A DNA stretch of 64,000 nucleotides from Martinezella dioscoreae (GCF_009176305.1 NZ_BLAJ01000005.1:186001-250000), one strand, 5' to 3'; positions 9,762 to 19,132 are shown, counted from the stretch's first letter. Notes: generated from the letters alone by a model not told the origin. Translations and numbers: made by a program.

Positions 9762-9794
9762 ACCGGCCGGGAGCCTTCGCTCCGGGCCGGTTTT
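9762..9794 (+). terminator. Rho-independent terminator after erpA
   Basis: The hairpin ACCGGCC..GGAGC / GCTCC..GGCCGGT, with one bulge, ends in TTTTC. It sits 30 bases after the erpA stop and 70 before the xthA start. Confidence 0.8.
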
Positions 9795-9861
9795 CATGTG
9801 GGCTGTAGTCAAGCCGATCGGCTGCGGATACAACAAGGCGAAGCAAAGGAATGAGCCGCCC

Positions 9862-10653
9862 ATGAAAATCGCCACCTGGAACATCAACGGCGTCAAAGCG
9901 CGTATCGAGAACCTCTGCCAATGGCTGAAGGACTCGAACCCGGACATCGTCTGCCTGCAGGAAATCAAAACGGTCGACGAAGGCTTTCCACGTCTGGAGA
10001 TCGAAGCGCTCGGCTATCACGTAGAGACACATGGGCAGAAAGGCTTCAATGGCGTTGCGATTCTTTCCAAGACGAAACCGGATGAGGTGAGGCGCGGTTT
10101 ACCCGGCGACGGCAGCGACGAACAGGCCCGCTTCATCGAGGCTGTGTTCTCCGTTGAAGGACACGGCGCCCTGCGAGTCTGCTGCCTCTATCTGCCGAAC
10201 GGCAATCCGGTCGATACTGAAAAATACCCCTACAAGCTCGCCTGGATGGAGCGCCTGCGCAAATTCGCCTTGGATCGCCTGGCCTTGGAGGAGCCTCTGA
10301 TACTCGCCGGCGACTACAACGTCATTCCGGAGCCACATGATTGTTTCGACCCGAAGGTCTGGGAGAGCGATGCCCTCTTCCTGCTGCAGACGCGCCAGTC
10401 CTTCCGTCAGCTCGAACATCTCGGCTTTACCGATGCGGTGCGCGCGACGACGGATGCAATCAAGCTTTATTCATTCTGGGATTATCAGGCCGGCGCATGG
10501 CCGAAGAACAATGGCATTCGCATCGACCATCTGATGCTGTCACCCGAGGCTGCCGATCGCCTCACCGCAACGGCAATCGAGAAACATGTGCGCGCCTGGG
10601 AAAAACCGTCGGACCACGTGCCCGTCATCGCGCATCTTGATTTCGGGAGCTAG
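9862..10653 (+). CDS. xthA: Exodeoxyribonuclease III
   Basis: A 263-residue exonuclease III/AP endonuclease of the endonuclease-exonuclease-phosphatase fold, cutting DNA at abasic sites in base excision repair. Family residues are visible: N7 in ATWNINGVKAR, E34 in CLQEIK, the GDYNV block with Asp/Asn, and SDHVPV near the C-terminus with the catalytic Asp-His. The ATG at 9862 gives the canonical MKIATWNING start; the open frame upstream overlaps the erpA terminator and is not coding. Confidence 0.95.
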   Translation: MKIATWNINGVKARIENLCQWLKDSNPDIVCLQEIKTVDEGFPRLEIEALGYHVETHGQKGFNGVAILSKTKPDEVRRGLPGDGSDEQARFIEAVFSVEGHGALRVCCLYLPNGNPVDTEKYPYKLAWMERLRKFALDRLALEEPLILAGDYNVIPEPHDCFDPKVWESDALFLLQTRQSFRQLEHLGFTDAVRATTDAIKLYSFWDYQAGAWPKNNGIRIDHLMLSPEAADRLTATAIEKHVRAWEKPSDHVPVIAHLDFGS

Positions 10654-10716
10654 TCCGTTCGGCTGCAAGCACACCGCGCGGCCCGAGCAACAACAGCGTC
10701 AGTAAAGCCGGCGCGA

Positions 10717-11520
10717 TCAATCGGAGCCGGCAACATCAAGCTGATGGGCCATGGAGACCGCTACGCGGCGGTCGTTCTCGTTGGCAACGGAGAATGCCTG
10801 CTCCTGCAGGTCTTCCATCCAGCTGCAGTCCTTCGGCTTGCACTTGTCCAGCGCCGCCGTCATGAAGGCGAGACCGCGGATGGATTGGCCTTCCTGGAAC
10901 AGGATATTGCCGAAGACGGCCATGGCGCCCGGATGGCCGCTCTTGCGGGCCTGGTTCAGCCATTTCTTGGCCTGCTGAACATTGGTGGCGCCGCCCTCGC
11001 CGGACAGCATCATCTGCGCCAACTGGAACTGCGCTTCCGGAACGCCGAATGTCGATGCCACCTGGAAATAGAGCTGCCGGGCCTGGTTGAGGTCGATCTT
11101 CACCGGGCTGTTGGGAATGCCCGTCTTGTAGTAGCTCGCGAGCGCCAGCAGCGCATTGATGAAGAAGCCGGTGTCTTCCGAGCCCGGTTCCACACCCTGC
11201 TGGGCAATCTCGCTATAGATCTTGAAGGCTTCGAAATCGTTCTGCGCCACGCCGTCGCCATCGGCATACATATTGGCCAAGGCCCAGCGTGAGCCGGTAT
11301 GGCCTTTTTCGGCGGCATAACGATAGGCTTCGACTGCCTCTTCCTTCTGTCCGTTCTTGTAGGCCTTAAAGCCGAACTTGAAGAGATCGAACGGACCTGA
11401 TTCCTTGGTGACGCCGGCATTGATATCGAATGCCTTGGCTTGACCCGCCAGTACCACCGCGGTGGCAAGGGACAGGCTGAGCATCATGACTCTCGCTGAT
11501 ATGAACTCGGACTTAAACAT
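10717..11520 (-). CDS. exoR: Periplasmic exopolysaccharide regulator ExoR
   Basis: A 267-residue secreted protein made of Sel1-like/TPR repeats (blocks such as GHTGSRWALANMYADGDGV and GHPGAMAVFGNILFQEG). It starts with a signal peptide of about 30 residues cut after AKA. It closely matches rhizobial ExoR as I know it. In Sinorhizobium, ExoR holds the ExoS sensor kinase inactive, so losing it turns on succinoglycan and turns off flagella. The start at 11520 (MFKSEF) matches the family; an ATG eight codons upstream is less likely. Its upstream region contains a Pho-box-like repeat. Confidence 0.95.
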   Translation of the reverse strand: MFKSEFISARVMMLSLSLATAVVLAGQAKAFDINAGVTKESGPFDLFKFGFKAYKNGQKEEAVEAYRYAAEKGHTGSRWALANMYADGDGVAQNDFEAFKIYSEIAQQGVEPGSEDTGFFINALLALASYYKTGIPNSPVKIDLNQARQLYFQVASTFGVPEAQFQLAQMMLSGEGGATNVQQAKKWLNQARKSGHPGAMAVFGNILFQEGQSIRGLAFMTAALDKCKPKDCSWMEDLQEQAFSVANENDRRVAVSMAHQLDVAGSD

Positions 11521-12070
11521 AACAGTCGATTTCTTTCGCTCCATTCGGACCTGTCACGGCACTTGCATAATCGCCGCCAGCTTCACGAATGTTTTCCCTG
11601 ATGGCGCACGAGACTGGATCGTCCTTCGAAAAGGCATTTCCTGTGGCATCCAACCGATGCTGTTTGCCACAATTGCGAGCATAGCTTGCAATTATGTCCA
11701 AACCAGCATTTGCGCGGCCGCTATCGCATCCCACCATCGAAGCAGCACCTTCGTTCGCCTTCCGATGATGGAGCCCAAAGATCGGCCGGCTGACGACTTC
11801 CCTTGGCAGACAACGCGTTTTCGGCTGCGTCGGAAGCATCGCAGCTCCGATCCCGAATTGTTGCTTATGCCAAAGTGGAAGTTCACCCATCGACCGCTTA
11901 CGCACTTTCTACAAGGCTTGCCCCTGTGCCCACGTAATCGCTGCTCCCCATTTGTGGCGGGAAATGGACAAATTGTAATCTGATCACGTGGCTGCAATGT
12001 CTTGAAATAGAGTGTTGCTAATTCGTCACAAAGATTTTATCGAACTTGAGATTTCTTTAACCATAAATCA
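11521..12070. other. Long exoR upstream region, no supported gene
   Basis: 550 bases between the exoR start and the first hairpin near 12071. A 173-codon plus-strand frame crosses it but overlaps the exoR start, has poor codon choice and no recognisable domain, so it was not called. A direct repeat, CTGTCAC-N4-CTTGCAT (11551-11568), resembles a Pho box. The region is AT-richer near 12000-12070. Confidence 0.5.
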
Positions 12071-12104
12071 GGCAAAAGAGGCGGTTTGCGTTCCGCCTTT
12101 TGCC
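12071..12104. terminator. Palindromic hairpin, possible bidirectional terminator
   Basis: GGCAAAAG..GGCGG pairs with CCGCC TTTTGCC around a short loop, with A-rich and T-rich flanks on both sides. It lies between the exoR promoter region and the end of the FadL-type gene. There is no plus-strand gene upstream that obviously needs it. Confidence 0.55.
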
Positions 12105-12117
12105 GTTCAGACAAAGA

Positions 12118-12150
12118 AACGTCGCGAGACTCGGAAAAGCTCGCGACGTT
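12118..12150 (-). terminator. Terminator of the FadL-type gene
   Basis: A perfect 11-bp stem AACGTCGCGAG / CTCGCGACGTT with an 11-base loop, followed on the minus strand by TTTCTTTG. It lies 54 bases after the stop of the outer-membrane protein gene. Confidence 0.8.
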
Positions 12151-12203
12151 GATGATAGAGTGAAGGATCAGTCAACTAGCTCCTTCAATTCAATGGCTTA
12201 TCG

Positions 12204-13463
12204 TCAGAAGCTGACTTTCACCGATGTCTGAAGAGCGGCGACCAAGTCATTGCCGAAGCTATAGGTCGCATCATTGCCGTAGACGACACCGCCGCGCGTG
12301 ACCGGTCCGGATTTGCCTGATGTCATGAGGCCGAGAGCGCCGCCGAAATTGAACTGAACATGCTCTGTCGCCTTATAGGCCACGCCCGCGCCGAGGGTCC
12401 ATGTATCGGAGTTCATGCCATAGCCATCGCTTGTACCGCGATCCCAGGTCAGGCTGACGGCGCCGCTCCACTTGTCATTGAACTTGTGCCCGACACCGCC
12501 GGTGATCGTCCAGCCGTCCCTGTACAGCAGATCAAGCGAGGTAAGCTCTGTGGGGCCATTGGCTCTGCAGGATATGCTGCGCGTGGAGCTCGGGCAGAGC
12601 GCGATGCTCTGAAGGATACTCCAGTTGGTCCATTTAACCGATCCGAAGGCCAGCCAATCAGGCGCGATGCCGGTCTGTACCTTCCATTCCAGGGAGTCGG
12701 GAGCATCGGCCGAGCCGAAAACAGACGTTACCTTGCCACCGAAGCCGGGGACAACAGGTGGCGGTACTTCGGTCAGGTCGACGCTGCCCTTCAGGTTGTC
12801 GTATTTGACCCGGCTGTTGTAGACGAGGCTCGTGCGGAAGGCATATTCCGGAATTTCGTAGGCGATACCCGCGCGCCAGCCCCAGCCGTGACCGTCGATG
12901 TCAAGCGAACCCATGCCGTTGTAAATGGCTGAAATCGGAGCCGGAGTGGCGTAGACGAGGCGCGACTTGTAGCCGCTGACTTCCTGATAGAAACCGCCGC
13001 CGATCAGACGCAGCTGACCCGGACCTGCATCGAACTTGTACGAGCAGGTGGCCGAATAGTTGTTCGTGCGAACCTTGACTTCGGTTTCGTTATTGGCGCC
13101 GGCCCAATTTGAACCTTCGTTGAGATGGCCACCGAAAGGCTGCGAATAGTCGGCCATGCAGTCGAGATCATCAGTGATGCCGATCTTGAAAGCGGCATAG
13201 GGAATGGCGTAATTTTCCGCCGCATCCGTCGAACGGCTACGGTTGTTGAGGTTGCCGTCAGCCGGGTTGATGTCCTTGGCGTTCTTCAGTTTACGGTCGG
13301 GCATGACGTAAGTAACGCCTGACTCGAATACATAACGGCCTTTGTCGAAAAGCAAATCAATATCATAGCCGCCACGATCAAGGCCGCCCGCAAAGGCAGC
13401 GGTGGCGAAAGACGAGCTGATAACGAGTGTAACTGCGCTCCTCAACGCAACAGAAAATGCCAT
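12204..13463 (-). CDS. FadL/OmpP1-type outer-membrane transport protein
   Basis: A 419-residue predicted beta-barrel with a signal peptide (cut after AFA, about residue 25). The mature N-terminus GGLDRGGYDIDLLFDKGRY, the alternating hydrophobic strands and the terminal VKVSF fit the FadL/OmpP1 family, which takes hydrophobic compounds such as long-chain fatty acids across the outer membrane. The start at 13463 was chosen because GGGGGAG precedes the ATG; the frame continues 58 codons upstream without coding character. It appears monocistronic with its own terminator. The substrate cannot be read from the sequence. Confidence 0.85.
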   Translation of the reverse strand: MAFSVALRSAVTLVISSSFATAAFAGGLDRGGYDIDLLFDKGRYVFESGVTYVMPDRKLKNAKDINPADGNLNNRSRSTDAAENYAIPYAAFKIGITDDLDCMADYSQPFGGHLNEGSNWAGANNETEVKVRTNNYSATCSYKFDAGPGQLRLIGGGFYQEVSGYKSRLVYATPAPISAIYNGMGSLDIDGHGWGWRAGIAYEIPEYAFRTSLVYNSRVKYDNLKGSVDLTEVPPPVVPGFGGKVTSVFGSADAPDSLEWKVQTGIAPDWLAFGSVKWTNWSILQSIALCPSSTRSISCRANGPTELTSLDLLYRDGWTITGGVGHKFNDKWSGAVSLTWDRGTSDGYGMNSDTWTLGAGVAYKATEHVQFNFGGALGLMTSGKSGPVTRGGVVYGNDATYSFGNDLVAALQTSVKVSF

Positions 13464-13816
13464 TGTATCTCCCCCACATGTGCATTCAGTGGTTTGATTG
13501 TTGCGATGATCGCGTGAATTGGCAATGTGGCCCACAAGAGCACTGCCTATGTAAGAGAGTGGTTGATTTACGTAAGAAAACGAACGCCGCCTCTGAAAAT
13601 CCATCGGTGTAGGTAATTTTTTCTTTCGAAATAGCATTTTTAGCCCCTAATAGAATCTCATTCTTCACGGCAACAATTCTGTTACAATATGACAACAGTT
13701 TTGCTTTTCGAGCGCGTCCCGCAACTTTAGGGGTAATCTGTTTCGCCTGTGCGAAACTGACGGCGGATCCAGGGTGTTAGATCCCGTCAATTCTATCGAT
13801 TCGAGAGAAATAAACG
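13464..13816. other. Upstream region of the FadL-type gene
   Basis: About 350 bases without a gene, AT-rich near 13600-13700, so the promoter is probably there. A small perfect hairpin TTTCGC-CTGT-GCGAAA sits at 13741-13756. No operator of a known class was recognised. Confidence 0.45.
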
Positions 13817-13849
13817 AAAAGGCACGCGGCGAACACCGCGTGCCTTTTT
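13817..13849. terminator. Bidirectional terminator after valS
   Basis: A 13-bp perfect stem AAAAGGCACGCGG / CCGCGTGCCTTTT with a 6-base loop, T-rich on both strands. It is placed about 85 bases beyond the valS stop in the minus direction. Confidence 0.85.
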
Positions 13850-13934
13850 CGATCCCAGATCTCTACTTCCTCAAGCGAATCGCGATTTCTCAGTTTCGCT
13901 TCTTGTGCTTTGCACCTTCGATCGCACGCATGTC

Positions 13935-16778
13935 CTAGCCGGCCTCGCTGACGCGGGCCAGCGCCACCTTGAGGCTCGACTGCTGCCCCTCGAGCTCGCC
14001 GAGGCGCTCGCGCTCGGCGGCGACGACGTCCGGATTGGCGTTGGCAACGAACTTCTCGTTCGAAAGCTTGCCGGCAATGCGGGCAATTTCCTGATCGTTC
14101 TTGGCAATCGCCTTTTCGAGGCGCGCTTTCTCGGCGGAGAGATCGATGAGGCTGCCAAGCGGCAGGCAGATCGTCGCCTCGCCGACGACGATCTGAGCGG
14201 CACCCTTCGGTGCGGTATCGGCAAGCGAAACCGCTTCCACGCGCGCTAGCCGCTTGATGGCGGCATCGTGGCGGAAGAGGCGCTCGCGCGTCAGGCTATT
14301 GGCATCGACAACAACCAATGGCGCCGTCGCGGCCGGCGGCACGTTCATTTCCGAACGAACGGAGCGAATGCCGGAAACGAGATCGATCAGCCAATTGATT
14401 TCATCGGCGGCGACATTGTCGGCATAGGACGGTGCCGGCCAATCCGCATGGCAGATCAGGCCCTCACGCTCCTGCCCCTCGCCTGCCGTGTGCGCCCAGA
14501 GCTCCTCGGTCATGAAGGGCATGAACGGGTGCAAAAGCTTGTAGGTCTCTTCGAGAACATAGGCTGCGCAGGACTGAGCCTCCGCCTTGGCATTCTCGTC
14601 TTCGCCATTGAAGATCGGCTTCAAGAGCTCAAGGTACCAGTCACAGAACTGATTCCAGATGAAACGATAGAGAGCGCCTGCGGCATCATTGAAGCGGAAG
14701 CTTTCCAGCGCTTCGGTAACGTCACGCTCCGCACGCGCCAGCTCTGTCAGGATCCAGCGGTTTACGGTGAGCTCGGCCGCTTCGGGCACGAAATGCGGAT
14801 CGCTCTTGGCACCGTTCATTTCGGCAAAGCGCGTGGCGTTCCAGAGCTTGGTGCCGAAGTTGCGGTAACCGGCGATGCGGGCCGGATCGAGCTTCACGTC
14901 TCGACCCTGCGCGGCCATGATCGCCAGCGTGAAACGCAGCGAATCGGCACCGTACTGATCGATAAGTTCCAGCGGATCGATGACGTTGCCCTTGGACTTC
15001 GACATCTTCTGCCCATTCTTGTCGCGAACGAGAGCATGAATATAGACCGTGCTGAACGGCTCGACGGGATTGCCATTCTCGTCCTTCATGAAATGCAGGC
15101 CCATCTGCATCATGCGAACGACCCAGAACGGGATGATGTCGAAGCCGGTCACGAGGAGGTTCGTTGGATAGTAGCGCGCCAGTTCCGGCGTCTCGTCCGG
15201 CCAGCCGAGCGTGGAGAACGGCCAGAGTGCGGACGAAAACCAGGTGTCGAGCACATCTTCATCGCGCGTCAGAATTTCGTCGGGCTTGAAATTCTCCAGC
15301 AGGTCCTCGACATAAGCCTTCATCGGCCCTTCATGCGAGAGATAGTGCTGGATCGCGGCCTGCAGCGCTTCTTCCTCGGATTTTTCGACAAAGACCTGCC
15401 CGTCCGGGCCATACCATGCCGGAATCTGGTGACCCCACCAGAGTTGGCGGGAAATGCACCACGGCTCGATATTTTCGAGCCAGTTGAAATAGGTGTTCTC
15501 CCAATTCCTGGGCACGAACTTGGTTCTGCCCTCGCGAACGGATTCCAGCGCGGGCTGCCCCAACGTCTTGTTGTCGACGAACCACTGTTCCGTCAGGCGC
15601 GGCTCGATCGGCACCCCGCCACGATCGCCATGCGGCACGGCATGCGTATGCGGCTCGATCTTGTCGAGCAGGCCCGCCTCTTCGAAGATACGAACGATGA
15701 TCTTGCGAGCCTCGAAGCGGTCCTTGCCTTCCAGCTCGTCCCAGGCGCCATGCAGCGCTGCCGGATGATCGAGATCCTGGAGGAAGTCCTCGTTATCCTT
15801 GATGGTGATCGAGGCATCGACGTCCATGACGTTGATGGCACGCAGTCCGGCGCGCTTGCCGACTTCGAAGTCGTTGAAATCATGCGCCGGCGTGATCTTT
15901 ACCGCGCCAGTGCCGGCAGTCGGATCGGCATAGGAATCGGCGACGATCGGGACCCTGCGGCCAACGATCGGCAGGATGACATGCTTGCCGACAATACCCC
16001 GATAACGCTCGTCTTCCGGATTGACCGCGATGCCGGTATCGCCGAGCATCGTTTCCGGACGCGTCGTCGCAACGACGATATAATCGCGCGTTTCGAATTC
16101 GGTCGGCTTGCCTTCCTCGTCGAAGGCGATCGGATATTGATAGGTAACGCCGGGCTCCAGCGGATAGCGCAGGTGCCAGAGATTGCCCTTCACCTCATGC
16201 TGCTCGACCTCCATATCGGAGATCGCCGTCAAGAGCTTCGGGTCCCAGTTGACGAGGCGCTTGTCCTTGTAGATCAGGCCTTCCTTGTAGAGCGTGACGA
16301 AGACTTCGAGAACGGCCTTGGACAGGCCCTCGTCCATAGTGAAGCGTTCGCGCGACCAGTCGCAGGACGCACCGAGGCGCTTCAGCTGGTTGAAGATCAA
16401 ACCGCCCGATTCGGCCTTCCATTCCCAGATCTTCTCGATGAAGGCTTCGCGGCCCATCTTGCGGCGATCCGGCTGCTGGCGCTCGGCGAGACGACGCTCG
16501 ACGACCATCTGCGTGGCGATGCCGGCATGGTCCATGCCCGGCTGCCAGAGAACATCCTTGCCGCGCATGCGCTCGAACCGCACCATGATGTCCTGCAGCG
16601 TGTTGTTCAGCGCATGACCCATGTGCAGCGAACCGGTCACGTTCGGCGGCGGGATAACAATGGTGAAGGTTTCCGCGCCCGGCTTGGCGTTCGCACCGGC
16701 GCGAAAGGCGTCGGCCTCATCCCATTTTTGGGCGATCTTCGGTTCGACGGTGGCGGAATCATATGTTTTGTCGAGCAT
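13935..16778 (-). CDS. valS: Valyl-tRNA synthetase
   Basis: Class I synthetase for valine, 947 residues. The HIGH-type motif is in PPPNVTGSLHMGHALNN (HMGH at 52-55), the editing (CP1) insert contains the TTRPETMLGDT signature, and the KMSKS loop is in GQKMSKSKGNVID. The tRNA-binding C-terminal coiled coil (LSAEKARLEKAIAKNDQEI) is complete. The start at 16778 (MLDKTYDSATVEPK) is the family start; the ATG 20 codons earlier falls beyond it. A terminator separates it from the popZ-like gene upstream, so it has its own promoter. Confidence 0.97.
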   Translation of the reverse strand: MLDKTYDSATVEPKIAQKWDEADAFRAGANAKPGAETFTIVIPPPNVTGSLHMGHALNNTLQDIMVRFERMRGKDVLWQPGMDHAGIATQMVVERRLAERQQPDRRKMGREAFIEKIWEWKAESGGLIFNQLKRLGASCDWSRERFTMDEGLSKAVLEVFVTLYKEGLIYKDKRLVNWDPKLLTAISDMEVEQHEVKGNLWHLRYPLEPGVTYQYPIAFDEEGKPTEFETRDYIVVATTRPETMLGDTGIAVNPEDERYRGIVGKHVILPIVGRRVPIVADSYADPTAGTGAVKITPAHDFNDFEVGKRAGLRAINVMDVDASITIKDNEDFLQDLDHPAALHGAWDELEGKDRFEARKIIVRIFEEAGLLDKIEPHTHAVPHGDRGGVPIEPRLTEQWFVDNKTLGQPALESVREGRTKFVPRNWENTYFNWLENIEPWCISRQLWWGHQIPAWYGPDGQVFVEKSEEEALQAAIQHYLSHEGPMKAYVEDLLENFKPDEILTRDEDVLDTWFSSALWPFSTLGWPDETPELARYYPTNLLVTGFDIIPFWVVRMMQMGLHFMKDENGNPVEPFSTVYIHALVRDKNGQKMSKSKGNVIDPLELIDQYGADSLRFTLAIMAAQGRDVKLDPARIAGYRNFGTKLWNATRFAEMNGAKSDPHFVPEAAELTVNRWILTELARAERDVTEALESFRFNDAAGALYRFIWNQFCDWYLELLKPIFNGEDENAKAEAQSCAAYVLEETYKLLHPFMPFMTEELWAHTAGEGQEREGLICHADWPAPSYADNVAADEINWLIDLVSGIRSVRSEMNVPPAATAPLVVVDANSLTRERLFRHDAAIKRLARVEAVSLADTAPKGAAQIVVGEATICLPLGSLIDLSAEKARLEKAIAKNDQEIARIAGKLSNEKFVANANPDVVAAERERLGELEGQQSSLKVALARVSEAG

Positions 16779-16844
16779 TTTATGACCGGATCTAGAGGAC
16801 TGGGTGATGCGGGTTGTAAATAGGATGGCCGTGGGCAAGTCAAT

Positions 16845-16875
16845 AAAAAAGCCGCCCCGGAGCCCGGAGCGGCGG
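16845..16875 (-). terminator. Terminator of the popZ-like gene
   Basis: A GC-rich hairpin (CCGCCGCTCCGGG.. / ..CCGGGGCGGC on the minus strand) is followed by TTTTTTATTG. It lies 26 bases past the stop of the PopZ-like gene and before the valS start. Confidence 0.85.
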
Positions 16876-16900
16876 ATCAGCTACCCGAAGCTCAGGCTTG

Positions 16901-17773
16901 TCAGCGGCGCGGACCGCGGGCCACTCGTTCGATTTCTTCACGCACGAGACGTTCCACAAGGGTCGGCAAGTTGTCGTCGAGCCATTCCTGAAGCATGGGC
17001 CGGAGCATCTCTTGCGCCAGTTCATCGAGAGAACGGCGCGGGCCGCCATCGACGATGGCAGCCAGCTCTTCAAACGAGCGGGAAACCTGTGCGCCGGCGG
17101 CTTCCGACATCAGCGGCGATGCGGATACGGCCTGGGCCGATGGCGAGGATGCAGCCTCCGCTTGCACGGCAATGGTTAGTTCTGACGCCTCAAAAATCGG
17201 TGTCTCGGCGGGTGCTGCGACCTGAGGCACCGCAGAGGCAGCCGTCGGCCTCTGCGCTTCCATCTCAGGTTCAACCTGGGCCACCGCCGGCATAACAGGC
17301 GGAGCGACCGGCGCGGCAACATCCGCAATGGCCTGTCTCAGGGGGGTGTCGGCGATCGGCTCGACGTGCACCTCGGCAAGGCGCGCAGCCATGGCGGGCG
17401 GCAGCTCGCGCGGCTGTGGCGGCTCACGCCCCGCATTCAGCAATGCGGCGGTATTACGCTCGGAAGCAGCACGCACACGCGCGGCAACATCGGCCAGCGA
17501 CAGACCGCGGCCGCCAGCTTCCGGCTCTGCAACCGGCACCTGGGAGTTTGCCGCAACGAAACGAGGATCCTGTTCCGCTGCGCGCGCCCGATCGGCGGCA
17601 GCGAACTCTTCATCCACAGTCAATTGAATATCGTCATCACGCATGCCGGTGCCGGCGAAATGCGTTGAGGGAACCGGCTTGGCGCCTACGGGTTCGTTGC
17701 TTTCGATGATCCTGCGGATCGACGCCAGAATCTCTTCCATGGACGGTTCACGCACTACATTTGGCTGAGCCAT
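16901..17773 (-). CDS. popZ: PopZ-like polar organizing protein (DUF2497)
   Basis: A 290-residue DUF2497/PopZ-family protein. The N-terminal short helix EPSMEEILASIRRIIES, the long Pro/Ala/Glu-rich disordered middle and the conserved C-terminal oligomerisation helices (FEELAAIVDGGPRRSLDELAQ, then MLRPMLQEWLDDNLPTLVERL) are all visible. In Caulobacter PopZ forms polar condensates that anchor the centromere; in Rhizobiales it marks the growing or new pole. The start at 17773 (MAQPN) was chosen; an ATG two codons earlier is possible. Its neighbours are valS downstream and a pcm-like gene upstream. Confidence 0.88.
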   Translation of the reverse strand: MAQPNVVREPSMEEILASIRRIIESNEPVGAKPVPSTHFAGTGMRDDDIQLTVDEEFAAADRARAAEQDPRFVAANSQVPVAEPEAGGRGLSLADVAARVRAASERNTAALLNAGREPPQPRELPPAMAARLAEVHVEPIADTPLRQAIADVAAPVAPPVMPAVAQVEPEMEAQRPTAASAVPQVAAPAETPIFEASELTIAVQAEAASSPSAQAVSASPLMSEAAGAQVSRSFEELAAIVDGGPRRSLDELAQEMLRPMLQEWLDDNLPTLVERLVREEIERVARGPRR

Positions 17774-17974
17774 ATTCATCCCCGTTTTCCCATATTCAGC
17801 GACCGGAAACCCGCACCACAAACTCGCCAGGCGGCACCCGAATCAGGGCCACCCTAGATGACTGCCTTCGGGAAAAAAATCACCTGAAAAGCACTAAACC
17901 CGGTGATGCACAGTTTTGTTACGATCACGACGAATCGCTTTGCTAAGCACGATTCTGCCACAGGCGGCGACAAT

Positions 17975-17998
17975 AAAAAACAGGCGCCAAAAGGCGCC
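17975..17998 (-). terminator. Terminator of the pcm-like gene
   Basis: On the minus strand the hairpin GGCGCC-TTTT-GGCGCC is followed two bases later by TTTTTTATTG, 34 bases past the pcm stop. It closes the pcm transcript before the popZ-like gene. Confidence 0.85.
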
Positions 17999-18031
17999 CG
18001 TCGCAAGCTCAAAAATAGCTCGTCCAGAAAA

Positions 18032-18682
18032 TCAGAAGACGAATTCCTTGGCCTTGGCAAAGCCCGGAAGCGGCTTGATCGAGGCGTTGAAGAAGACGTT
18101 TTCCGAGAAGGCACCGCGCTCGCGCATGAAAACGGTCGCTCGGGCGGCGTGACCATAGCCGATGACCGTGATCAGGCGGCCGTCTTCGCCGAGCTGGTCA
18201 AGCAGGCCCTGCGGCAACTGCTCGATCGAGCCGTTGAGGAAAATCACATCGTAGGGTGCATCGGCGGCATGCCCCTTTTCAAGGTCACCGCCAACGACCG
18301 TCACGTTATCGTAGCCAAGCGCGGCAAGATTGGTCTTCGCCTGAGCCGCAAGCTCCTCGTTGGATTCAAGCGCGATAACCCTGCCGGCGAGAAGCGACAG
18401 GACAGCGGAGACATAGCCCGTGCCACAGCCGACATCGAGAACCTTGTCGTCCTTGGTGATCGCGCCGAGCTGCAGCAGCTTTGCAAGCGGCGAGGCTTCC
18501 ATGAGGAAGCGCCCGGGAGCGACCTCGATATCGCAATCGACATAGGCCAGGAGCTTCGACTTCTCCGGTACGAAGTTTTCGCGCGGTACGGCGAAAAATG
18601 CATTCAACACGGAATGGGAGGTGACATCCGTCGTCCGGATCTGGTTCTCGACCATCTTCACGCGCGCTGCTTCGAAATCCAT
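18032..18682 (-). CDS. pcm: Protein-L-isoaspartate O-methyltransferase family protein
   Basis: A 216-residue SAM-dependent methyltransferase of the PCMT family. The N-terminal RVKMVENQIRTTDV and VPRENFVPE blocks and the glycine motif VLDVGCGTGYVSAVLSLLAG (about residues 80-99) are present. It would repair isoaspartyl residues in damaged proteins. However, this rhizobial subgroup is annotated mostly by similarity, and the acceptor-binding region looks shorter than in E. coli Pcm. In the rhizobia I know, tolC usually follows this gene; here a terminator and the popZ-like gene follow instead. Confidence 0.85.
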   Translation of the reverse strand: MDFEAARVKMVENQIRTTDVTSHSVLNAFFAVPRENFVPEKSKLLAYVDCDIEVAPGRFLMEASPLAKLLQLGAITKDDKVLDVGCGTGYVSAVLSLLAGRVIALESNEELAAQAKTNLAALGYDNVTVVGGDLEKGHAADAPYDVIFLNGSIEQLPQGLLDQLGEDGRLITVIGYGHAARATVFMRERGAFSENVFFNASIKPLPGFAKAKEFVF

Positions 18683-19039
18683 CTTATCCTCTTGCGCCCT
18701 TGGTGCCCGAACGGGCTGGCTCTACTTTCTGTTACGCGTGTCTTAATCGCCTGACGCTGCGCTTTCAAGGCATTGCCGCAACAGGCGCCGAGATTCATGG
18801 TGAGGCGTCGCCGACGAACAACAATCGACCCCTTAAATTCGAGCCAGCGCCTTTTGATACTCGGGATTCTGCAAGAATTGCGAATCCGCCATGTCCCAGA
18901 CCGGAACGCTCGTTAGCAAAATGTTAACTTCACGCGACCACGCTTTGGGATATTGGACCCGCCCGGGTGGGTGACCAATCGACCTTCCGGCCCGAAGCTG
19001 TTCGGCCCAAACATTAAATTTGAATAGAAGGTGGCCGGG
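18683..19039. other. Divergent intergenic region upstream of pcm
   Basis: 357 bases with no supported gene between the pcm-like gene and the small ORF at 19040. The segment near 18915-18935 (GCAAAATGTTAACTTC) is AT-rich, but no complete promoter was recognised. Confidence 0.4.
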
Positions 19040-19123
19040 ATGCCTGTTTCTCTCGTTCTTTTCGTCGTAACGTCGCTGCCGCTGGTGGTTTTTCTGGCCG
19101 CGAGCCTTTCCTCGATGATGTAG
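19040..19123 (+). CDS. Possible 27-residue hydrophobic small protein
   Basis: An ATG with GAAGG 8 bases upstream opens a 27-codon frame rich in Leu/Val/Phe (VSLVLFVVTSLPLVVFLAAS), enough for one membrane helix. It ends 9 bases before the ATG of the Rap1a-like gene. It could be a small membrane peptide, a translational leader, or chance. No function is assigned. Confidence 0.35.
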   Translation: MPVSLVLFVVTSLPLVVFLAASLSSMM

Positions 19124-19132
19124 GTTTTCCGA

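Noticed and set aside
11462..11983. 173-codon plus-strand frame upstream of exoR
   Set aside because: Overlaps the exoR start, has mixed codon use and Cys/Arg-rich composition with no domain; treated as non-coding.
14268..16823. 851-codon plus-strand frame
   Set aside because: Antisense of valS, whose HIGH and KMSKS motifs are clear.
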